Shown here in pieces: positions 58,303 through 64,000 of a stretch of 64,000 bases of DNA. Position 1 is the first letter of the stretch. Each line of letters opens with the position of its first letter. Position numbers and translations under genes: made by a program. The stretch spans positions 3,143,501 to 3,207,500 of the forward strand of contig NZ_JADALJ010000001.1 in assembly GCF_014876185.1 (NCBI RefSeq), read 5' to 3'. The notes beneath the pieces were generated by a model. That model saw nothing but the letters and a program-made list of their open reading frames with translations, was not told the origin of the DNA and searched no databases. Source of the stretch: Rufibacter sp. LB8 (GTDB lineage Bacteria > Bacteroidota > Bacteroidia > Cytophagales > Hymenobacteraceae).

Positions 58303-58865
58303 AATGTTTGCTTTATATGGTACCGTTGCCGGCATGTTTTTATAAAACTACTCAAAAAACGTATTTATTCCACACGTTTTTGGTTTTTCCTGCGGGTTGG
58401 GCTTTTGGCGCCGCGCCCCAGCTCCCCTTTCTCTTCCTGATTTTTTTCCCGGCTTTCCACTTTTCCACCCGGTCCACGTGATATCTATTATAAAATGATT
58501 TTTAAATAAATAAATCTCTTTCATCATTAGCGCTGTGCAGAAGTGGATAAACTTTGTTATCCCCAGCGTTTCCCCAAGGCATTCAGTTATGAGGCGAAAT
58601 GCCCTGAGTTATACGCCTGGTCTGTGGATTCTTTTCTATTAGCTGTCAAGAAGTTATTTAGGCTTTCCACTTTTTCACATTTTTCTTGGGGAAATCAACC
58701 CGAGGTGAATTCACAGGTGCATAACTTTTAGAAATTCCTGTTTTTATGCACCGGTCTTCACAAGTTGGGCTCCATGCATGGTAGCTAGTTGAAAGCTGCG
58801 TTGAGTTATGAGACTTAGCCTGAAGTTATCCCTTGGGTTCTCCACAGTTATCCACCGGATATTCC
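58303..58865. other. Intergenic region with DnaA-box-like words, oriC candidate
   Basis: About 560 bp with no gene. An AT-rich stretch at ~58481-58520 (ATATCTATTATAAAATG and TTTTTAAATAAATAAATCTC) lies next to GTGGATAA (complement TTATCCACT, 58542-58550), GTTATCCCCA (58557), TGTGGATT (58623), GTTATCCC (58825) and GTTATCCACC (58848). The best are one mismatch from the DnaA box TTATCCACA. Several more GTTAT words (58586, 58608, 58805) occur. A parS site lies ~4.4 kb away. Candidate only. Confidence 0.4.
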
Positions 58866-60458
58866 TTAAAACGCTATGGCCGGATTAACGGTGATTTCCC
58901 AGTCAATTTTTATAGGAAATTGCTCGGTGTGCAGGATTACTTTCTCTGGAATGCGCCGTTCGCTTAGCAAACCGTTGTCCCATTTTCCGTTGTTATTTTC
59001 ATCCACCAGAATTCGTATCTGATAGGTGCCCGGCTGCAGATTGTCCCAAGTGAAGGTTTTTTGGTTGGCTAGTTCCCGCACCACTTTGTCATTCTGCATT
59101 AGCTGCACTATAAAACTGGATCTGGTAGTACTCAAAGCAACCCGTAAGCTACCCGTGGTGGGTCTATCTGATACCTGAACGCGTTGGGGCTCATTGGCAT
59201 AAGGTTCGCCAATAAATGGCAGTACCTTGGTGGTGTCAATTTTCACGCTTAGTTCCCGTTTGGCGTTGTGCACAAGATTTACCGTGAGCTCGGTCTGGTT
59301 CTGGTTGAATTGAAAGTCTTTGGCAGTGGCGCTGTTAATTGTGGTAATAGTATCTGCCACTAATTGAATGGCTCCTTCTGGGTTTATTATCTTGGTGGGC
59401 AAGTCAAACACCAATTTTAGAGGTTCGGTGGGTTTAACGGTGGAGCCGCTGGCTATGGTGAAGGTGTTGTTTCTTCTGGGAGTTGCCTTGCCAGTGAGCC
59501 TCACGGCCACAGTATCTACCCTTTTGTTCTCAGAGCTGTCGGTGGCTTCTACCAGCCAGGTTCTTTCTTCGGCCATTGCTGGAAAGAGGCGTACCGTGCG
59601 GCCGTTAGCGTCTATTAAAGTTCTGATGTCTGTTTCTAAATTTCCGGAAAGCTTGATAGCCGATATGCCTTCATTGTATTCCAGTTCATACACATTCAAG
59701 AAGCTCTTTTTGGAGATAACCCTTGGGGGCGTGATGTCTTGGGTATGCAAGGCCAGGCTTACACCGGTAACAGCGGGTCTTACCTGTATAGAATCTGGTA
59801 GAAAGGCTAGTTGCTCTTTTTCATTGTCATAGCGCAGGTTATTATTGCTCTCTGCCAAGGCATAAATAAAGTAGTTGCCCTCTTTGATGTTCTTAAACGC
59901 GAACGAGCCGCTGGAATCTGCACTGGTGACATAGAGTGCTTTGCCTTTGGCTATTTGGCCCGTGTCTTGCGTGGAGAACAGAAGTATGGTTACTTCCTCT
60001 GGTAAACGATTGGTGAGTACATTGAATACTTTGCCCTCTACCCTGCCGGAATCCAGGAATGCTCCTGTACTGAATGTGATGGTGACATTTTTGGCTTTGT
60101 TTTTCTCGGTGACGTCGGCAATGCCGTTTCTGAAATTAAGGCTATAGGTAGTACTGTCCAGCCAGGGGTTGGTGAATGTGATTTCTAAGGTTTTGTCCTT
60201 TATTCTGGTTTTGTAGGTGTTGTCGGTGGATGGGGCAATGATCAGTTGCCGGTTCAGGTCCAAGGTTTGGATTGGTTCATCAAAGGTGAGCACAATGGAC
60301 TTTGGCCTGGAATTGACTTCGCCATTCAGAGGAACAGATGAAACCAGTTTAGGCGCGATGGAGTCCCGTTCTCCCCCTTCAGGGTTTCCCACACTGGCAC
60401 AGGCAGTCATAAAAACAATGGAAAGTAGGTAGAAGCCGTTTTTAAGCTTGTTTTTCAT
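58866..60458 (-). CDS. Ig-like domain lipoprotein
   Basis: 530 residues. The N-terminus MKNKLKNGFYLLSIVFMTAC is a lipoprotein signal with Cys20, followed by SVGNPEGGERDSIAPKLVSS. The first domain (residues ~33-130) is a bacterial Ig-like fold of the Big_5 type (PKSIVLTFDEPIQTLDLN, TYSLNFRNGIADVTEKNKAK). A cna-B-like beta domain is visible near residues ~135-220 (DSSGSFAFKNIKEGNYFIYA) and further beta domains make up the rest, ending GTYQIRILVDENNNGKWDNG. Surface- or periplasm-anchored; role unknown. Such lipoproteins are common beside mnmG in this phylum. Confidence 0.85.
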   Translation of the reverse strand: MKNKLKNGFYLLSIVFMTACASVGNPEGGERDSIAPKLVSSVPLNGEVNSRPKSIVLTFDEPIQTLDLNRQLIIAPSTDNTYKTRIKDKTLEITFTNPWLDSTTYSLNFRNGIADVTEKNKAKNVTITFSTGAFLDSGRVEGKVFNVLTNRLPEEVTILLFSTQDTGQIAKGKALYVTSADSSGSFAFKNIKEGNYFIYALAESNNNLRYDNEKEQLAFLPDSIQVRPAVTGVSLALHTQDITPPRVISKKSFLNVYELEYNEGISAIKLSGNLETDIRTLIDANGRTVRLFPAMAEERTWLVEATDSSENKRVDTVAVRLTGKATPRRNNTFTIASGSTVKPTEPLKLVFDLPTKIINPEGAIQLVADTITTINSATAKDFQFNQNQTELTVNLVHNAKRELSVKIDTTKVLPFIGEPYANEPQRVQVSDRPTTGSLRVALSTTRSSFIVQLMQNDKVVRELANQKTFTWDNLQPGTYQIRILVDENNNGKWDNGLLSERRIPEKVILHTEQFPIKIDWEITVNPAIAF

Positions 60459-60475
60459 GTTGAGCTGTAAAATGG

Positions 60476-60508
60476 AAATGACCTTATAGTAGCGCTATAA
60501 GGTCATTT
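60476..60508 (-). terminator. Stem-loop after the methyltransferase gene
   Basis: AAATGACCTTATAG and CTATAAGGTCATTT pair perfectly (14 bp) around TAGCG. The following minus-strand sequence is only moderately T-rich (CCATTTTA), so termination strength is uncertain. Confidence 0.65.
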
Positions 60509-60523
60509 TTAGTGTCTGTGAAT

Positions 60524-61411
60524 TTATTTTTTCTGGGCGATGAAGATTTGGCTGGAATAGGAGTTTCCGTTTTTGGCGCCGTGCAAATTAGACCGGAACC
60601 CGGTAAAGAATGAATCCAGCATCTTGGTCTGACCGTGCTTGTACTTCCCGCTTAAGATGCTCACATAATAGGCATCCCATTTCATGGGCAATACCTCCTT
60701 TAGTTCCAGCTTGTGCTTTTTAAGCAGTTTCTGCATGCTGGCCTTATTGAAGTGGTACAAATGCCTTGGAACATCATACGCTGCCCAATCTGCTCCGTAC
60801 TTTTTGGCATCATACGAATCTGCATTAGGAACGGCAATTACCAAATGACCACCCTTTTTGGTAGCATTTACCAAGGCCTTTAGTGTTTCATTTATCTGGT
60901 GGATGTGCTCTAACACGTGCCACATGGTTACCACTTCAAAGGTTTCAGTGGGCAAGGTTTCCACAGCACCGTTGTACAAAGGTTTGCCTATTTTCTCTTC
61001 GGTTTGCTGGCGGGCTTGGTCATTGGGCTCTACTCCTTCCACCGCCCAACCTTGCTTCTGGCAGGCCTGCAGAAAGTACCCTACCCCGCAACCGTAGTCC
61101 AAGATCCTGCCTTTGGCGGCCAAGCGGTTCACCAGTTCCACTTTGGTTTTCACCGCCATGGACCTGACTAACCTATAGGTCTTGTTCAGCAATCCTTTGC
61201 TCGTATCTGAATGCGAAATATATTCTTCAGAAGCATAGTAAGGGCCAATGCTTTCCTCAGGCGGACGCGGATTGGTAAATTTAAGCTGGCAGTTGGTGCA
61301 CTGCACAATCACAAAGCTTTCCTGGCTTACACTCTTATCTTGTACTACTAGAAAATTCTTAAATTCTGTTTTGGAACAAATGGGGCAATGGTCTAGCCGT
61401 TCGTAGCTCAT
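60524..61411 (-). CDS. Class I SAM-dependent methyltransferase with zinc-ribbon-like N-terminus
   Basis: 295 residues. The N-terminal 45 residues have two CxxC pairs (CPICSKTEF and CTNCQLKFTNPRP) typical of the Methyltransf_23-type proteins that carry a metal-binding knuckle. The SAM motif is ILDYGCGVGYFLQAC, followed by VEGVEPNDQARQQTEEK, VVTMWHVLEHIHQINET and HLVIAVPNADSYDAKKY. The substrate is not known; similar proteins modify sugars or small molecules. Its start codon lies one base after the mnmG stop, so the two are co-transcribed. Confidence 0.9.
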   Translation of the reverse strand: MSYERLDHCPICSKTEFKNFLVVQDKSVSQESFVIVQCTNCQLKFTNPRPPEESIGPYYASEEYISHSDTSKGLLNKTYRLVRSMAVKTKVELVNRLAAKGRILDYGCGVGYFLQACQKQGWAVEGVEPNDQARQQTEEKIGKPLYNGAVETLPTETFEVVTMWHVLEHIHQINETLKALVNATKKGGHLVIAVPNADSYDAKKYGADWAAYDVPRHLYHFNKASMQKLLKKHKLELKEVLPMKWDAYYVSILSGKYKHGQTKMLDSFFTGFRSNLHGAKNGNSYSSQIFIAQKK

Positions 61412-61412
61412 T

Positions 61413-63275
61413 CTATTTTCCTAAATAAACCATCAAGATAGAGATATCTGCCGGAGATACCCCACTTATGCGCGATGCTTGTCCTAAGGTTTCTGGCTGT
61501 ACCTTCAACAGTTTCTCCCGGGCCTCACTGGAAAGGGCCGTCATGCTCTTATAGTCTAACCGGTCTTTAATGCGGTAATTCTCCAGTTCCTCCATTTTAG
61601 AGGCCATCTGGTTTTCTTTCTCAATATAACTCTGATATTTTAAAAGAATAACCGCCTGCTCTAAACTATCTGGCAGATACTTGCTCAAATACAGATTCAA
61701 GCTTTCCGAGGACTGCATTAAATGCTCCAGTTCCACGTTAGGCCGCTTCAACAGGTTACCGGCCTTGGCTCTTTCACTGATGGGAGCGGAATCAAGGGAA
61801 AGTAGCGTGGCATTCACTTCCTCAGGCTCAATTCCTTTTTGCGTTAGATAGGCCAATACTTCTTGGGTGTCTTTGCGCTTTCGGTTTACTTTCTCTAGAC
61901 GTTCTTCTGACGCAAGGCCTAATTGATAACCTTTTTCTGTTAACCGTAAATCAGCATTGTCTTGACGCAATAAGATACGGTGTTCCGCGCGGGAAGTGAA
62001 CATGCGGTAAGGCTCGTTGGTACCTTTGTTTACTAAATCATCAATCAATACACCAATGTAAGCCTCTGACCTTTTTAGAACGAACGGTTCTTTGTTATAC
62101 ACCTTATTATGGGCATTGATTCCGGCCATAAGGCCTTGGCAAGCGGCTTCTTCATAACCGGTGGTACCGTTAATTTGCCCCGCGAAGTAGAGGTTTTCCA
62201 CTAATTTGGTTTCCAGTGTCAAGCTTAACTGAGTTGGTGGGAAGAAGTCATACTCAATGGCATAGCCTGGACGGAACATCTTGGCGTTCTCAAATCCTTG
62301 TATCTCCCGAAGTGCTTTTAACTGCACATCTTCTGGAAGAGAGCTAGAGAAACCGTTCACATAAACTTCCACCGTATTCCAGCCTTCTGGCTCCACAAAA
62401 ATCTGATGACGGTCACGCTCTGCGAAACGGTTGATCTTATCTTCAATAGACGGACAATAACGTGGACCTAATCCTTGGATTCTTCCTTGAAACATAGGAG
62501 ATTTCTCAAACCCAGTTTTCAGGATTTCATGAACCTTGGTATTTGTATAAGTAATGTAGCAGCTTCTTTGTTTAGCAAGAGATGGTGTATCTGTATAGGA
62601 GAACTTAGATGGGTTTTCATCTCCTTTCTGTTCTTCCATTACATCATAGTTCAAGCTACGGCCATCTACACGAGGCGGAGTGCCGGTTTTCATGCGTCCA
62701 GCCTCAAAACCTAGGGTCACTAGTTGCTCCGTTATTCCTTTAGCTGATTTCTCTGCCGCTCTGCCGCCTCCTAATTTTTTCTCACCTATATGAATGATTC
62801 CATTTAGAAAGGTGCCGTTGGTTAAGATGACAGACTTGGCTTTAATATCAATTCCTAAGCTTGTTTTTACGCCTACCGCCTTGCCATCTTCCACTAAAAT
62901 CTCTGACACCATTTCTTGCCAGAAATCTACGTTTGGAGTTTGTTCTAAGGCTAATCTCCATTCCTCGGCAAAGAGCATCCGGTCGCTTTGCGCGCGTGGG
63001 CTCCACATAGCAGGGCCTTTAGACATGTTTAGCATTCTAAACTGAATCATGGTTTTGTCTGTGATGATTCCAGACATGCCACCCAAGGCATCTACTTCCC
63101 GTACTATCTGCCCTTTGGCCACGCCGCCCATAGCTGGGTTGCAAGACATTTGGGCAATGGTATTCATGTTCATGGTTACGAGCAATACCTTCGACCCCAT
63201 AGTGGCGGCTGCATGTGCGGCTTCACAGCCTGCGTGTCCCGCCCCAACTACAATAACATCATAACTTGTGAACAT
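61413..63275 (-). CDS. mnmG: tRNA uridine 5-carboxymethylaminomethyl modification enzyme MnmG (GidA)
   Basis: 620 residues, the usual length. MnmG with MnmE makes the cmnm5 modification at wobble uridine 34. The FAD Rossmann motif is VVGAGHAGCEAAHAAATMG at the start, the GPRYCPSIEDKINRFAERD signature is in the middle and the C-terminal helical domain ends ASRISGVSPADISILMVYLG. mnmG is found next to the replication origin in many bacteria. A perfect parS site lies 18 bp upstream of its start, and the methyltransferase gene follows one base after. Confidence 0.97.
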   Translation of the reverse strand: MFTSYDVIVVGAGHAGCEAAHAAATMGSKVLLVTMNMNTIAQMSCNPAMGGVAKGQIVREVDALGGMSGIITDKTMIQFRMLNMSKGPAMWSPRAQSDRMLFAEEWRLALEQTPNVDFWQEMVSEILVEDGKAVGVKTSLGIDIKAKSVILTNGTFLNGIIHIGEKKLGGGRAAEKSAKGITEQLVTLGFEAGRMKTGTPPRVDGRSLNYDVMEEQKGDENPSKFSYTDTPSLAKQRSCYITYTNTKVHEILKTGFEKSPMFQGRIQGLGPRYCPSIEDKINRFAERDRHQIFVEPEGWNTVEVYVNGFSSSLPEDVQLKALREIQGFENAKMFRPGYAIEYDFFPPTQLSLTLETKLVENLYFAGQINGTTGYEEAACQGLMAGINAHNKVYNKEPFVLKRSEAYIGVLIDDLVNKGTNEPYRMFTSRAEHRILLRQDNADLRLTEKGYQLGLASEERLEKVNRKRKDTQEVLAYLTQKGIEPEEVNATLLSLDSAPISERAKAGNLLKRPNVELEHLMQSSESLNLYLSKYLPDSLEQAVILLKYQSYIEKENQMASKMEELENYRIKDRLDYKSMTALSSEAREKLLKVQPETLGQASRISGVSPADISILMVYLGK

Positions 63276-63292
63276 GGTGTGGATTAGTGTGA

Positions 63293-63308
63293 TGTTTCAC
63301 GTGAAACA
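63293..63308. other. parS centromere site
   Basis: TGTTTCACGTGAAACA is a perfect 16-bp palindrome and matches the conserved bacterial parS consensus to which ParB binds; it extends to 18 bp with ATGTT...AACAT. It lies in the ybeY-mnmG gap, 18 bp before the mnmG start. parB/parA are not in the window. Confidence 0.9.
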
Positions 63309-63309
63309 T

Positions 63310-63318
63310 TGTTGATAA
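63310..63318 (-). promoter_or_regulatory. DnaA-box-like word beside parS
   Basis: TGTTGATAA, minus strand TTATCAACA, one mismatch from TTATCCACA. Single word, weak on its own. Confidence 0.3.
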
Positions 63319-63344
63319 CTGAGGAAAACTTGATGTAAACCTGT

Positions 63345-63782
63345 TTACAAGTTTAATAGATGTAAACACTCTTCTTCTTTGGAACGCATTAAAATCTGCA
63401 TTTCTGCGGTTTTATCTTCATATCCAAGCAGGTGAAGCAGGCCATGGGCCATTACTCGGTAAAGTTCTTGCTCTACAGAAATGTGGAAAGTAGAAGCATT
63501 ATCCACAACCCTATCTATACTAATGAAAACATCACCTTCAATAACTCCTTCTATATCGGAGTTATCAAAGGTGATGACATCAGTTAGCGTATCATGTTCT
63601 AAGTACTCTACATTCATCTGATAAAGATATTCATCGGAACAAAAAATGTAGTTCAAAGATTCTAGTTCGAAGGAGTTTTTAGAAATTATTTCTGAAAGCC
63701 ACGCTTTGACCTTTTCTTCGTTCTTTACTTCAAAGTCAATCTCCTCAGTGAAGAACTCAATTGCCAATTCCTGCATTCTCAA
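63345..63782 (-). CDS. ybeY: Endoribonuclease YbeY (rRNA maturation)
   Basis: 145 residues from the ATG at 63782 (MRMQELAIEF); the ATG two codons later is also possible. YbeY is a metal-dependent single-strand endoribonuclease in 16S rRNA maturation and ribosome quality control. The metal motif is VMAHGLLHLLGYEDKTAEM (H-x3-H-x5-D type); Bacteroidota members often have Asp where others have the third His. It overlaps the end of the upstream anti-sigma-type gene by 26 bp, so they are coupled, and mnmG follows after the parS gap. Confidence 0.92.
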   Translation of the reverse strand: MRMQELAIEFFTEEIDFEVKNEEKVKAWLSEIISKNSFELESLNYIFCSDEYLYQMNVEYLEHDTLTDVITFDNSDIEGVIEGDVFISIDRVVDNASTFHISVEQELYRVMAHGLLHLLGYEDKTAEMQILMRSKEEECLHLLNL

Positions 63783-64000
63783 TTTTGAAGGTTAAAGAAA
63801 CCGTGCGGCCGTCATTGCTGAAAGAAACATCATCGCAGAGGTTACGCATTAAGAAGATACCGCGGCCACCTGGGTTCTCTAGGTTCTCTGGGGCAGTAGG
63901 GTCAGATAAGGTCTCAGGGTCAAAGCCGTTTCCTTCGTCTTGTATCTCAAACCGCAATTGGTTTGGCTCTACAAAAAGAGAGAGATAAACGTTCTTGTCT
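63757..64000 (-). CDS. ATP-binding anti-sigma/serine kinase-type protein (RsbW-like), C-terminal part
   Basis: Partial gene running off the right edge; the last 80 residues are visible. It is a GHKL (HATPase) fold: RFEIQDEGNGFDPETLSDPT (G1 box D-E-G-N-G-F-D) and NPGGRGIFLMRNLCDDVSFS (G2 box G-G-R-G-I-F-L), ending VSLTFKIENAGIGN. The short C-terminus after the G2 box is typical of RsbW/SpoIIAB-type anti-sigma kinases rather than sensor kinases. The partner and target are not visible. It overlaps ybeY by 26 bp. Confidence 0.85.
   Translation of the reverse strand, partial: DKNVYLSLFVEPNQLRFEIQDEGNGFDPETLSDPTAPENLENPGGRGIFLMRNLCDDVSFSNDGRTVSLTFKIENAGIGN

Overview
The window reads as a chromosome segment of a Bacteroidota bacterium, most likely Cytophagales and by general feel a Hymenobacteraceae member (Rufibacter-like); the genus is an inference. 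Supporting signs are a PorP/SprF partner next to a giant protein with a type IX secretion (T9SS) type B sorting tail, a DUF5687 permease, a cysteine-poor DksA-like regulator, few Shine-Dalgarno sequences and occasional TAnnTTTG-type -7 elements. There is no rRNA, recognisable tRNA, CRISPR array, prophage or transposase. Most of the 46 coding regions are housekeeping or cell-envelope genes.

Layout. 0-1.3 kb: pseudouridine synthase N-terminus (partial), scpB and a DksA-like regulator. 1.6-16.6 kb: two related small outer-membrane proteins flank a porP/sprF gene and a 4060-residue secreted repeat protein. 16.7-24.1 kb: ribH, a TPR protein, pdhA, recF, two GNAT acetyltransferases, a DUF721 protein and an acyl-CoA thioesterase. 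24.2-30 kb: a serine hydrolase, an ABC ATPase with a DUF5687 permease, and an ECF sigma factor with a membrane partner. 30.8-41 kb: glutamate-type dehydrogenase, M28 peptidase, patatin/BamA-like protein, DUF2807, fasciclin, rhomboid, a lipoprotein and a polyprenyl synthase. 41.4-54.5 kb: RNase R, a fused double-ATPase ABC protein, lspA, ileS, dipeptide epimerase and glyS. 54.7-57.6 kb: two PiT-type transporters. 57.8-64 kb: an acidic protein, an Ig-like lipoprotein, a methyltransferase, mnmG, ybeY and an anti-sigma-type kinase (partial). A perfect parS site lies just upstream of mnmG, so the right part is probably near the replication origin; a DnaA-box-bearing intergenic region at 58.4-58.9 kb is an oriC candidate.

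The most striking feature is between the genes. A 40-bp palindromic element (arms CCGTTTTCGGGCTCATTT and AAATGAGCCCGAAAACGG around a 4-nt loop) occurs about 29 times, almost always just after a gene end and never well inside a gene. Paired changes in the two arms keep the hairpin. Two copies work as intrinsic terminators, and twice a pair of copies encloses the same 160-bp terminal-inverted-repeat element. Other dispersed palindromes share these spacers: a 495-bp near-perfect inverted repeat, a GAGTCT/AGACTC cluster and a GTAGAGAC palindrome. A further one sits in frame inside ileS. The giant-protein locus is bracketed by a 59-bp direct repeat that carries the tail of the neighbouring outer-membrane gene, and a perfect Fur-type 7-1-7 dyad lies upstream of the giant gene.
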